A DNA stretch of 17,451 nucleotides, from the NCBI GenBank assembly GCA_020057445.1, contig JAGVFV010000132.1, positions 1 through 17,451 of the forward strand. The letters run 5' to 3'. A program made the position numbers and the translations under genes. Below, one piece after another: positions 1-6,450 of this stretch. Under the pieces are notes generated by a model. It was not told where the DNA came from. It saw only the letters and a list, made by a program, of their open reading frames with translations, and made no database searches. Source of the DNA: an archaeon (GTDB lineage: Archaea > Nanobdellota > Nanobdellia > Woesearchaeales > JAHJEM01). Numbering within the stretch: position 1 is the first letter of the stretch; each line of letters begins with the position of its first letter.

Positions 1-476
1 AAAAAGAAGACATGCAAAAACTCATCCCCCTCCTCAAGAAAGCACGAGAGCGACCGCGGAATTACGCCGTAGTCTATGAGACCTTCAATGGTATGAGGAC
101 ATTGTACGAAGAAGCCATAACCATCCTCTCCTCAACCAAAGAAGACTTCCTCGGATTCTCCCTCGGCGACGAATACCAATACGCGCAATCAAAGACATTC
201 TTCCTGCAATACGACAGAAAGCGAAAGGAACAAGGCATAAAGACACGACTCATCGCACTCGAAAAGCAGCGACAATTCATGAAACCATACGAAATGCCCT
301 CCTTCTCCATCAGATACCTTCCCTATTCCCTCCCCCACGGAGTCATCATCTATGGAGACGTCGTAGCAACACTGCTCTGGACAGACAACCCTACAGCATT
401 TGCCATCCACTCCAGGGAGAATGCTAACGCATACAAGAAATTCTTCGAAGACCTCTGGAAAATCGCCAAGAAATAG
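1..476 (+). CDS. TrmB-family regulator, C-terminal part (5' end outside window)
   Basis: The visible 154 residues from the ATG at 12 resemble the C-terminal effector-binding region of archaeal TrmB-like transcriptional regulators. The cues are a YAVVYETFNGMRTLYEE segment near residue 18, which recalls the 'vyeG.egi..l' start of that domain, and a later helix with the 'R..GI..R.I' pattern. The frame stays open to base 1, reading through lysine, glutamate and aspartate codons, and no winged-helix DNA-binding domain is present. The ATG at 12 is therefore probably internal and the gene is cut by the window edge. Family members bind sugars or other ligands through this domain and control promoters, but the ligand here cannot be told. 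Its stop codon abuts the stop codon of rfcL on the other strand with no spacer. Assignment is by pattern recognition only. Confidence 0.65.
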   Translation, partial: KEDMQKLIPLLKKARERPRNYAVVYETFNGMRTLYEEAITILSSTKEDFLGFSLGDEYQYAQSKTFFLQYDRKRKEQGIKTRLIALEKQRQFMKPYEMPSFSIRYLPYSLPHGVIIYGDVVATLLWTDNPTAFAIHSRENANAYKKFFEDLWKIAKK

Positions 477-1673
477 CTACTTCACCAGCCACTCCGTCTC
501 TTCCTCATCGAGCCTGAGGTAGGAAGAGAGCTCGTTTGCGAACCTCTTGTTCTTCGCTGCTGCTTTCATGAATGGCAGGACGTCCTGGATGACGCGACGA
601 GACGAGGTGTGCGTGTGACTCGCGATCTTCCCTGCGATCGCCTTCCTCTTCAGGTTCTTCTGGTTTGCTATCCAGATCTTCAGGATTCTGCCGCTCTGTC
701 GATACTCATGGGCCTCTGCATACTTCTCCCTCTTCGCGAGAGCTACGCCCGCAGAGAGCAGGGCATAGCAATACACCTGGAAGCGGTAATACTGCCACCT
801 GCGGATCCTGCCGCGGAAGACGTCACCGACACTGACAGCGTCGAACGCCCGGCTGATGTCATCGGCTTTCGTGTATTCGACAGGGATGTTCTCCTCGAGC
901 CAGAGGAAGAGTTCGTCGAGATCCTCATCAAGGTTGTCAAAAGATTGCAAGGCTATCCCAGGATCCTTCGTCTTGAACACCTTCAGGAGCGCCTGGCCGA
1001 CGAGCTCTTTCCGCTCCCGGAAACCGAGACGGGAGACATCCTCCCGGGTCACTTTCGAAAGATACGAGATGGACTGAAGATCGTTCACCGCCGCACGAAG
1101 GTCACCATCTGCTATCCTTGCGAGATGACGAAGGGCATCCTCGTCCACATGCATGCGCTCCTTATCAGCGACCCGCTTCAGGAAAGCGACAGTATCAAGG
1201 AGACTAAGATTGACATAATCGATCACTGCACACTTCTGCCTTATCGTCTTGAATTTCGGATCAGACACGTCGTTTGCCGTGATGATTATAGGAAAAGATG
1301 ACTCTGCGATAAGCTTTGCCAAGGCCTGAACTCCTCCACGGTCCTCCCGTCCTGCTATGCCGTCGATATCATCGATCAGGATGAGCTTTCCTGAAGAGAA
1401 CAGGGACCTTTGGCTTCCTGCGGCTCCGACAATTCGTGTCAACGAGTCAGCATTGCGCGAATCAGACGCATTCACCTCGATGATATCCCACGACATGTCC
1501 TTTGCAAGCGCATGCACCGAAGACGACTTTCCTGTGCCGCTTCTGCCAAGCAGGAGTATTGCCTTTCCCCGCTTCCAGGAAAGCACTTGCTTATGCAATT
1601 CCTTCGCAGATTCGCCAAGAAAATCCTTCAATGAGGACGGCGTATATTTCTCAACCCAGGGAAGGTTCATCAT
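477..1673 (-). CDS. rfcL: Replication factor C large subunit (clamp loader)
   Basis: This is the large subunit of the archaeal clamp loader, an AAA+ ATPase that opens and loads PCNA at primer-template junctions. The N-terminus has the RFC-box-like LPWVEKY (residues 4-10). Walker A is GRSGTGKS at 43-50, Walker B is LILIDDID at 97-104, the sensor 1 segment TAND is at 132-135, and sensor 2 GDLRAA has its arginine at 193. A helical collar region fills the rest of the 398 residues. I see no QxxLxxFF PCNA-binding motif at the C-terminus, which ends in an acidic stretch and WLVK. Two adjacent ATG codons (1673 and 1670) are possible starts. A TATA-like element at 1693-1701 lies about 25 nt upstream, so translation is probably leaderless. 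It is convergent with the TrmB-like gene. Family assignment is firm. Confidence 0.93.
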   Translation of the reverse strand: MMNLPWVEKYTPSSLKDFLGESAKELHKQVLSWKRGKAILLLGRSGTGKSSSVHALAKDMSWDIIEVNASDSRNADSLTRIVGAAGSQRSLFSSGKLILIDDIDGIAGREDRGGVQALAKLIAESSFPIIITANDVSDPKFKTIRQKCAVIDYVNLSLLDTVAFLKRVADKERMHVDEDALRHLARIADGDLRAAVNDLQSISYLSKVTREDVSRLGFRERKELVGQALLKVFKTKDPGIALQSFDNLDEDLDELFLWLEENIPVEYTKADDISRAFDAVSVGDVFRGRIRRWQYYRFQVYCYALLSAGVALAKREKYAEAHEYRQSGRILKIWIANQKNLKRKAIAGKIASHTHTSSRRVIQDVLPFMKAAAKNKRFANELSSYLRLDEEETEWLVK

Positions 1674-1692
1674 AAAAGAGAAGCGGCACCCG

Positions 1693-1701
1693 TATAAAAA
1701 A
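1693..1701 (-). promoter_or_regulatory. TATA box of rfcL
   Basis: On the minus strand this reads TTTTTTATA and lies about 24 nt upstream of the double ATG at 1673/1670. That spacing places the transcription start at or next to the initiation codon, which fits a leaderless mRNA. It falls in the 30-bp gap between rfcL and the small gene upstream, so rfcL probably has its own promoter. Confidence 0.5.
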
Positions 1702-1703
1702 CT

Positions 1704-1973
1704 TCATTGTCTTCTTGCATCCCGAAAATCTCTCGAACGCTCTTTCCAGAGCTTGCGTTCCAGCTCCTGCACCTCATTCCTATAGCCAGTATAGGGGGAA
1801 AACTGATCAGAATTCAGCTGCTCTGCCAAGGGACGCAAGGTGGAGAGTGCTTCTGCCGCCTTCTCAAGATACGAATCCCTCTGGTCCTTGCAAAGGATCG
1901 CGTCCCGCATGAAATAATCAAACGTGCGCTTTGCTGTCCTGTACAGCTCCTGTGGATCTGTTGTCTGTTCCAT
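1704..1973 (-). CDS. Small helical protein of unknown function (89 aa)
   Basis: I do not recognise a family. The protein is charged and predicted mostly helical, with two segments likely to form a helical hairpin: ELYRTAKRTFDYFMRDAIL and DSYLEKAAEALSTLRPLAEQL. It ends in a very basic Arg-rich tail. An in-frame ATG lies further upstream at 2006. I prefer the ATG at 1973 because a clear TATA element (2007-2016) predicts a transcript start near 1983, downstream of the 2006 codon. The gene ends 30 bp before rfcL and points the same way, so it may be partly co-transcribed with it. The helical pattern recalls TPR- or MIT-like hairpins, but this is only an impression. Confidence 0.6.
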   Translation of the reverse strand: MEQTTDPQELYRTAKRTFDYFMRDAILCKDQRDSYLEKAAEALSTLRPLAEQLNSDQFSPYTGYRNEVQELERKLWKERSRDFRDARRQ

Positions 1974-2006
1974 CTTTTCGGAAAAACAGACGTTCTTCGA
2001 ACTCAT

Positions 2007-2016
2007 ATTTAAATAT
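2007..2016 (-). promoter_or_regulatory. TATA box of the 89-aa gene
   Basis: This is an AT-only palindrome reading ATATTTAAAT-like on either strand. It lies about 35-40 nt before the ATG at 1973 and directly over the alternative ATG at 2006. It predicts a start of transcription near 1983-1985 with a leader of about ten bases, and this is the reason for choosing the shorter reading frame. Confidence 0.6.
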
Positions 2017-2073
2017 TTCGATGAGTTCCCGACGGGGGACGAAGAAGAAAAGAAGAAAAAAATAAGAAAACCC

Positions 2074-2175
2074 CTACGGTTTTTTCAACAAGTAAACGAC
2101 CACAACAAACAGCACACAGAATACGATTGCTGCAATCCACATGATCTTCTTTGTCTTTGGATCCTTAAGTCCCAT
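2074..2175 (-). CDS. 33-residue single-span membrane peptide
   Basis: A short open frame encodes MGLKDPKTKKIMW, then about 18 consecutive hydrophobic residues (AAIVFCVLFVVVVYLL), then KKP and a TAG stop. The basic N-terminus, single hydrophobic span and short basic C-terminus are those of a small membrane protein. The case for a real gene is good. An AGGTG ribosome binding site (within 2179-2185) lies five bases before the ATG, and a TATA element at 2206-2215 sits about 35 nt upstream of the ATG. I do not recognise a family. It has the size of accessory subunits of membrane complexes, but it lacks features that would name it Sec61-beta or another known component. Confidence 0.7.
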   Translation of the reverse strand: MGLKDPKTKKIMWIAAIVFCVLFVVVVYLLKKP

Positions 2176-2205
2176 AGTATCACCTGCTCCTCACGTAATG
2201 CACTC

Positions 2206-2215
2206 ATTTAAAAAT
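2206..2215 (-). promoter_or_regulatory. TATA box of the 33-aa membrane peptide gene
   Basis: The minus strand reads ATTTTTAAAT. A start about 25 nt downstream would give a short leader carrying the AGGTG site just before the ATG at 2175. Confidence 0.55.
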
Positions 2216-2244
2216 GTTTTGAAAGCCGCCTCGACTGGTATGGA

Positions 2245-2262
2245 GTGGAGCTAAAGCTCCAC
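2245..2262. repeat. Hairpin GTGGAGC-TAAA-GCTCCAC
   Basis: A perfect 7-bp inverted repeat encloses a TAAA loop. The flank GGAG and the outer GTG/CAC pairs recur in a hairpin near tRNA-Gly (17151-17169) whose inner stem bases differ but still pair. The element lies in the gene-poor stretch between the membrane-peptide promoter and the tRNA-Val repeats, where I see no credible coding sequence. Confidence 0.65.
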
Positions 2263-2369
2263 GCGGTGGTTCACAATAACCCGCAAATCACGACATCGCT
2301 TCCCAAAGAATAAAGCTACGGCCGACAGGACATAAACGTCGAGATGTCTCGACAGGTCCAAACCGAAGA

Positions 2370-2397
2370 AGGGGATATTCCGTTCAGAAAATCCCCT
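2370..2397. repeat. Hairpin next to distal tRNA-Val repeat (7-bp stem, 14-nt loop)
   Basis: AGGGGAT at 2370-2376 pairs with ATCCCCT at 2391-2397 around a 14-base loop. It abuts the distal copy of the 60-bp direct repeat, with which it shares its last three bases. The equivalent place beside the other copy holds a hairpin with the same stem and loop lengths but changed, still complementary, bases. Confidence 0.7.
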
Positions 2398-2454
2398 CTG
2401 CACTGCATCTGACGAGACTGATTCGACTATACTACGGCCGGCCGGACTTGAACC
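2395..2454 (-). repeat. Distal direct repeat containing a tRNA-Val 3'-end copy
   Basis: These 60 bases match 2510-2569 at 58 positions, with a tg/ca difference at 2419-2420. On the minus strand the part from 2454 to 2433 is the T loop, the 3' T stem, the 3' acceptor strand and the discriminator of tRNA-Val. The rest is the sequence following the tRNA gene. No matching 5' half is found beside it, so it is a remnant or a recombination product, not a second tRNA gene. In the T stem, 5'-strand GCAGG faces CCGGC with one mismatch. Confidence 0.85.
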
Positions 2455-2486
2455 TGCGGCACTGACCTCAGTGCACACGGAAGCGA

Positions 2487-2514
2487 AGAGGACATCGACT
2501 GCGTCGAGTCCTCT
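2487..2514. repeat. Hairpin next to proximal tRNA-Val repeat (7-bp stem, 14-nt loop)
   Basis: AGAGGAC at 2487-2493 pairs with GTCCTCT at 2508-2514. The 14-base interior itself folds through TCGA/TCGA (2495-2498 with 2504-2507), which extends the stem to 11 pairs with a one-base bulge. On the minus strand it lies about 34 nt after the end of tRNA-Val and could shape the 3' end of its transcript. Confidence 0.7.
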
Positions 2515-2569
2515 GCACTGCATCTGACGAGACCAATTCGACTATACTACGGCCGGCCGGACTTGAACC
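2510..2569 (-). repeat. Proximal direct repeat: tRNA-Val 3' end plus downstream flank
   Basis: This copy includes the true 3' end of the intact tRNA-Val gene and 38 bases after it. It is matched at 58 of 60 positions by 2395-2454, exactly 115 bases away. Confidence 0.85.
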
Positions 2570-2620
2570 GGCGATCTTCTGTGAGTGAGACAGACGTCGT
2601 AGCCACTGGACCACGGCCGT
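2548..2620 (-). tRNA. tRNA-Val (anticodon CAC)
   Basis: A complete 73-nt cloverleaf folds on the minus strand. The acceptor is ACGGCCG with CGGCCGT, the D arm closes with GTC/GAC, the anticodon stem is TCTGT with ACAGA, and the loop is CTCACTC. A five-base variable region follows, then T stem GCCGG/CCGGC with loop TTCAAGT and discriminator A. CCA is not encoded. Anticodon CAC reads GUG (valine); A35, C36 and A73 agree with valine identity. Position 37 is U, where a purine is almost always found, which is odd. A TATA element lies about 28 nt upstream. Its 3' end is part of a 60-bp direct repeat. Confidence 0.85.
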
Positions 2621-2644
2621 ATACGAAGATAAGATTAAGATATG

Positions 2645-2652
2645 ATTTAAAA
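2645..2652 (-). promoter_or_regulatory. TATA box of tRNA-Val
   Basis: The minus strand reads TTTTAAAT, centred about 29 nt before the first base of tRNA-Val (2620). This is the expected archaeal distance, with transcription starting within a few bases of the mature 5' end. Confidence 0.65.
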
Positions 2653-2680
2653 GGTTTTTCAGTCATTCTCGAATTCTGAC

Positions 2681-3925
2681 CTATTCATACCTCAGCGCGT
2701 CCACTGGCTTCAATTTTGACGCCTGATAGGCAGGGATGCTTCCCGCCGCGATGCCGACGAGCACAGACACGCCAATCGCCAAGAGAATGGAATTCAGCGA
2801 GACAAAAGTTCCACCCCGTGAAAAAGGAAGCGCACCACCCATCAACGCCGGAAGGAATCCCGAAAGGAGAATGCCAAAAACGATACCGATGATCCCCCCA
2901 ACAAGACCGATGAATGCGGCATTGAAAAGGAATATCTTCAAAATATCGGCATTCCTAGCCCCTATTGCCTTCATGATGCCGATCTCTTTCGTCTTCTCCA
3001 AGACTGACGTGAACATGGTATTCGCAATCCCGACCGCACCGACAACCAACGACACTGCAGCTATCGCGAGCAAGAAGGCGTTCATGGAACTCATCGTCGC
3101 CGCGCGCGTCGCCTGCATCTCCTTTCTGGAAGAGACAGAAAAATCCTGCGTAGAATTCGTCACATGCCTCGCAAGGCGCATCTTGCCCTCTATCATGGCT
3201 ATCGACGCATCAAGCTGCTCCTCATCCTTGATCTTGACTACCAGCGTATCATACTCGTTCAATGTCTTATCAGGAATGATCTGATACGCCAAGGCAATAG
3301 GCATATAGATGCTCGTGCTCGAATCATCCAATACTCCCACGACCCGGAATGCAGAACCTTCGATCGTCAGCATCTGGTTTATCCCGACCGGCTGAGTAAA
3401 ATAATTCGAGGCAAGACTGCCGCCAATGACGACCACGTTCTGGTCAGCAGAATCAAGCATGCGGCCGTCCTTGATCTTTGTCGTCGTCACCTGTGACCAG
3501 ACACTCTGGTCCACACCGGTCAGGCTGACCTTGCCTGATTTCCCGAGGTATGACACATTCACACTCCCACGGATCTCCGTATCCACCACTGCGACATCAG
3601 GAATCCCCTTCAAAGTCTGGACATCCGTCCTTCCGAGAATCACTGATTTCGATGTCGCTTGCGACGAGCCTCCAAACGACCCTGGAGGGCTGTCGCCCCT
3701 GCCAAAAAAACCGCCTCCTCGGGAAAAGCCCGCAGTTATAGTGAGGAGGTCGCCGCCAAGCGTGTTCAGCTGCGAATTAATCTCCTGCTGCAAGCCAGCA
3801 CCTATCGACATGATGGCGATGACAGCAGCAACACCTATGACAATCCCGATGATAGTAAGCCAGCTACGCAGCTTGCTATGCAACACCATGTCGAATGCAT
3901 GCTTCAGGCACTTGTCAAGTCTCAT
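2681..3925 (-). CDS. MacB-type ABC transporter permease
   Basis: This 414-residue protein has the architecture of the MacB/FtsX permease family. An N-terminal helix (about residues 20-42, within LTIIGIVIGVAAVIAIMSIG) is followed by a large extracytoplasmic MacB_PCD-like domain (about 43-275). The FtsX-type core then has three more helices, starting near residues 282, 332 and 380, with the typical coupling sequence EIGIMKAIGAR and the ending PVDALRYE. Such permeases work as dimers that transmit ATP-driven motion to an external domain, exporting or extracting lipoproteins, peptides or toxins. It is the last gene of a four-gene operon and starts 3 bp after the COG1361 gene. The substrate cannot be read from the sequence. 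Family assignment is firm. Confidence 0.9.
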   Translation of the reverse strand: MRLDKCLKHAFDMVLHSKLRSWLTIIGIVIGVAAVIAIMSIGAGLQQEINSQLNTLGGDLLTITAGFSRGGGFFGRGDSPPGSFGGSSQATSKSVILGRTDVQTLKGIPDVAVVDTEIRGSVNVSYLGKSGKVSLTGVDQSVWSQVTTTKIKDGRMLDSADQNVVVIGGSLASNYFTQPVGINQMLTIEGSAFRVVGVLDDSSTSIYMPIALAYQIIPDKTLNEYDTLVVKIKDEEQLDASIAMIEGKMRLARHVTNSTQDFSVSSRKEMQATRAATMSSMNAFLLAIAAVSLVVGAVGIANTMFTSVLEKTKEIGIMKAIGARNADILKIFLFNAAFIGLVGGIIGIVFGILLSGFLPALMGGALPFSRGGTFVSLNSILLAIGVSVLVGIAAGSIPAYQASKLKPVDALRYE

Positions 3926-3928
3926 GGT

Positions 3929-5272
3929 TCACTTCTTCTTCGGCTTGACTTCTGCATCAAGTATCCTTTTTCTCCGTATCTTATAATACACGAAGAACCC
4001 GATCATGACTACGACAAATGCGATAAAGTACCATTTGTACCTGGAAAAGACATTCTGTTGTGCAGTCCGACGTCCTGCAAAGGCCGCGGCAGCGGTCCCG
4101 CCGGCATCTGAACTCACCTTGACTTCTTTTTCCACGACCAGCCTCTGCCCGCGCGTATCAGTGTAGGCAATCTGCATCCTCACCTTATCTCCCGATGCAT
4201 TCATCGATCGCTGGAACTGACCTTGCTGAAATTGTTCAGACTGGTTCTGAGTCCGTGGCATAGTCTGTATGCCCGTCCTATTCTGCGCCATATTCGACAA
4301 AGCGAATGTCGCAACAGTATAGTCTCCCTTGTTCAAGTTCCCGATGATGACCGTGCTCGAACCAGACACCCGCCATCCCTGCTGGTCAGGCACAATGACA
4401 GAGACAGAATACGCAGGATTGCTGCCGATGTTTGCGACAGTGAACGACATCTGGCCAGAGGCGCTCTGCGAGAATGCCACGTCAAAGTCAGTGCCGCCGC
4501 CGACATAGACTCCTGCAATGGTCGTGACGGTCTTTGTCCCGTTCCTGACAGGATCATCATACGTCAGATACAGATCAAGCTTATAGAGCCCAGGTTCTGC
4601 GTTCGTATCAGCAATCACCTTATATTCAAGGACTGCACTCTCACCCACATCAATGTACTTGATGTATTTCGTATTGTCGCTTCCCACAGGCAGGATGGAA
4701 TTATCGCTATTTTCCCAATAGAACGTGAGATCCCGAAGCGGAGAATTCCCCACATTATTGATCGTGAATCTCAACGTATCCTCTGCGCCAGGGACAAGGA
4801 CGGACTTATCGATATGGATGATCTCTGCATTGTCCCGGTTCTGCACCTCGACAGACAATGTCGCCTGCGTCTCTGCGACAGCGCCCTCGGCATAATACTT
4901 CAGCTTCAGCTCATAATTCCCCGCAATCGCGTCCTTATCCACGCGGATCTTGAACTTGATTATCTTGAGATTCTGCGAAGAGGAACCTCCTGTCGCCTGG
5001 ATCGTCCCAAGCTTCTGCAAAGAGGCCTCGCCCGATAGCACATCAAAAGGATACGAAGGGACAAACTCGACAATGAGGTCATTGATCGGATTATCGCCGA
5101 CATTTTCCACACCGACCCTCACCTCGACAATCTCTCCTGCAAGCGCAGGATCGGGATCCTGATTCACCAGGCTCACCGAAATCGACGGGGAAAGGCCAGG
5201 AGCCGCGTGCACACTAGCCAACCCCGCAATACACAGAAATAATACAAACATGAACACCATCATTTTCTTCAT
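3929..5272 (-). CDS. COG1361-like secreted/anchored protein with Ig-like repeats
   Basis: A signal peptide covers residues 1-23 (basic start, hydrophobic core, cleavage after SVHA). It is followed by about three beta-rich domains of roughly 100 residues marked by recurring phrases such as VGVENVGDNPINDL, FTINNVGNSPLRDL and FTVANIGSNPAYSV. This 'N-x-G-x-x-P' pattern is typical of CARDB and COG1361 (S-layer-like) domains. A Gln- and Asn-rich linker follows near 330-360. A C-terminal membrane helix (about 413-432) is followed by a Lys/Arg tail, so most of the 447 residues lie outside the cell. Its start overlaps the ATPase stop by four bases. COG1361 proteins commonly sit beside MacB-type transporters in archaea. 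I infer that it is the extracytoplasmic partner of this transporter, perhaps standing in for a periplasmic adaptor. Confidence 0.85.
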   Translation of the reverse strand: MKKMMVFMFVLFLCIAGLASVHAAPGLSPSISVSLVNQDPDPALAGEIVEVRVGVENVGDNPINDLIVEFVPSYPFDVLSGEASLQKLGTIQATGGSSSQNLKIIKFKIRVDKDAIAGNYELKLKYYAEGAVAETQATLSVEVQNRDNAEIIHIDKSVLVPGAEDTLRFTINNVGNSPLRDLTFYWENSDNSILPVGSDNTKYIKYIDVGESAVLEYKVIADTNAEPGLYKLDLYLTYDDPVRNGTKTVTTIAGVYVGGGTDFDVAFSQSASGQMSFTVANIGSNPAYSVSVIVPDQQGWRVSGSSTVIIGNLNKGDYTVATFALSNMAQNRTGIQTMPRTQNQSEQFQQGQFQRSMNASGDKVRMQIAYTDTRGQRLVVEKEVKVSSDAGGTAAAAFAGRRTAQQNVFSRYKWYFIAFVVVMIGFFVYYKIRRKRILDAEVKPKKK

Positions 5273-5973
5273 TTTTTCACCCCGTGGTTCTCCACGACTC
5301 TCATGATCTGCCCGTCCTTCAACTCAATTGTCGTCCGGGCATATTTAGCAAGATTCATATCATGCGTGACAAGGATGATCGTCTTTCCCTCCTCCTTCCA
5401 CAACCGATGCAGGAGTTCAAGGACTTCTTTGCCAGTCACGCTATCGAGCGCTCCCGTCGGCTCATCGGCAAGGACGATCTCAGGATTGGCGACTAAACTC
5501 CGGGCGATGGACACCCTCTGCTGCTGGCCTCCTGAAAGCTGCGTCGGGCGGTGATGCATCTTGTCAGCCAAGCCGACCATTGTCAATATCTCCCGGGTAC
5601 GCTTTGCGGCAGAAGCATCATCATATTCCAAGAACTCAAGCGGAAGCAGGACATTATCAAAGGCAGACATGGAAGGGATCAGATTATACTGCTGGAATAT
5701 GAACCCGATCGTCTTCCCGCGGAACGCCGCAAGGTCAGACTCCGGAAGCCTGCTGATATCATACGACTTGAGAAACACGCTCCCCTTCGAAGGCACATCA
5801 AGGCAGCCTATGAGATTCATCATGGTCGACTTCCCGCTTCCCGAAGCCCCGATGATCGCGACAAAATCACCCTTTTTGATCTCCACAGTCACCCCGCGAA
5901 GCGCAGGGACTTCCACATCGCCCATCTTGTAGATCTTCCAGACGTTCTCCAGGTGGAGAATGACCTCTTTCAT
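5269..5973 (-). CDS. ABC transporter ATP-binding protein, MacB/LolD type
   Basis: This 234-residue nucleotide-binding subunit has all catalytic motifs: Walker A GASGSGKST at 42-50, a Q-loop in FIFQQYNL (around residue 95), the signature LSGGQQQR at 146-153, Walker B IVLADE ending in the catalytic Glu171, a D-loop in GALD, and the H-loop His204. The segment between Q-loop and signature and the DEPTGALDS sequence are those of the LolD/MacB/FtsE class. It overlaps the lipoprotein gene upstream and the COG1361 gene downstream by ATGA-type four-base overlaps, so the three are translationally coupled. It powers the permease encoded at 2681-3925. Confidence 0.93.
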   Translation of the reverse strand: MKEVILHLENVWKIYKMGDVEVPALRGVTVEIKKGDFVAIIGASGSGKSTMMNLIGCLDVPSKGSVFLKSYDISRLPESDLAAFRGKTIGFIFQQYNLIPSMSAFDNVLLPLEFLEYDDASAAKRTREILTMVGLADKMHHRPTQLSGGQQQRVSIARSLVANPEIVLADEPTGALDSVTGKEVLELLHRLWKEEGKTIILVTHDMNLAKYARTTIELKDGQIMRVVENHGVKK

Positions 5974-6353
5974 TGCGGCATCCTCATCTGACGATCAAAG
6001 GTGCAGACCAGGACATCTTCGACAGATTGGCACGTCCCGTCTATCTTTCCTCGAGGACTATCCAAAGAACACGCATCTCTTGCAGCCATATCCAGACACG
6101 CATCGACCGCCTTTTGCCTCTGTTCTTCCATCACCTGTCTACGTTGGTCGTCACTCATATTTGAATCATTCCATCGCGAACCATTCGAAGGACGTCCGGT
6201 CCAATTCCGCATATCATCGCCCGAATTATGCAATCTGCCATCTCCGGGAAACTCACCTCGGGCAGGACCGCCATCGCTGTTGCTTCCTCCTGCACAACCA
6301 AATAGAGAAAAAGTCACCATGACGAGCAATGCAAGCATCAGCAGGGGTCTCAT
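5970..6353 (-). CDS. Small lipoprotein with Cys-rich C-terminal motif
   Basis: I place the start at the ATG at 6353 (127 aa). The next upstream possibility is a GTG at 6386, too close to the TATA box (6391-6400) to be within the transcript, and a GGTG site lies eight bases before the chosen ATG. The N-terminus is a lipoprotein signal with lipobox LFGC, placing the lipidated Cys at residue 20. A low-complexity Gly/Asn/Asp/Ser linker follows, then a helix (DDQRRQVMEEQRQKAVDACL). The end has spaced cysteines in the pattern DACL...DACSL..PRG...GTC.......LVC. I have a sense that this end pattern recurs in small secreted DPANN proteins, but cannot name the family. It is first in the transporter operon, so it may be a surface partner or substrate of the transporter. 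Confidence 0.75.
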   Translation of the reverse strand: MRPLLMLALLVMVTFSLFGCAGGSNSDGGPARGEFPGDGRLHNSGDDMRNWTGRPSNGSRWNDSNMSDDQRRQVMEEQRQKAVDACLDMAARDACSLDSPRGKIDGTCQSVEDVLVCTFDRQMRMPQ

Positions 6354-6390
6354 AATATCGCCACCACACAGTCTTTGATCAACCACTCAC

Positions 6391-6400
6391 TTTATAAAAA
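6391..6400 (-). promoter_or_regulatory. Promoter (TATA) of the four-gene transporter operon
   Basis: The minus strand reads TTTTTATAAA, predicting a start near 6368 and a leader of about 15 nt before the lipoprotein ATG at 6353. The three downstream genes follow with overlaps or a 3-bp gap and no room for other promoters, so this probably drives the whole operon. Confidence 0.6.
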
Positions 6401-6420
6401 GAATGGATGTCACCTCCATA

Positions 6421-6450
6421 AAAAAAAAGAATGGGGGAACATCATTCCCC
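6421..6450 (-). terminator. Intrinsic terminator after the membrane-anchored repeat protein
   Basis: On the minus strand GGGGAA (6450-6445) pairs with TTCCCC (6439-6434) around a five-base loop. After a short spacer comes a run of eight T (6428-6421). The stem overlaps the stop codon of the gene at 6442. It separates that gene from the transporter operon promoter immediately downstream. Confidence 0.75.

Noticed and set aside
609..1301. 230-residue plus-strand open frame
   Set aside because: It is antisense to rfcL, whose motifs are complete; it is a by-product of codon bias.
2251..2523. 90-residue minus-strand open frame
   Set aside because: It runs through the direct repeats and hairpins next to tRNA-Val, has no promoter or binding site of its own, and gives a low-complexity product unlike its neighbours.
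4223..5038. 271-residue plus-strand open frame
   Set aside because: It lies wholly antisense to the COG1361 gene and its product is Arg/Ile/His-rich without domain features.
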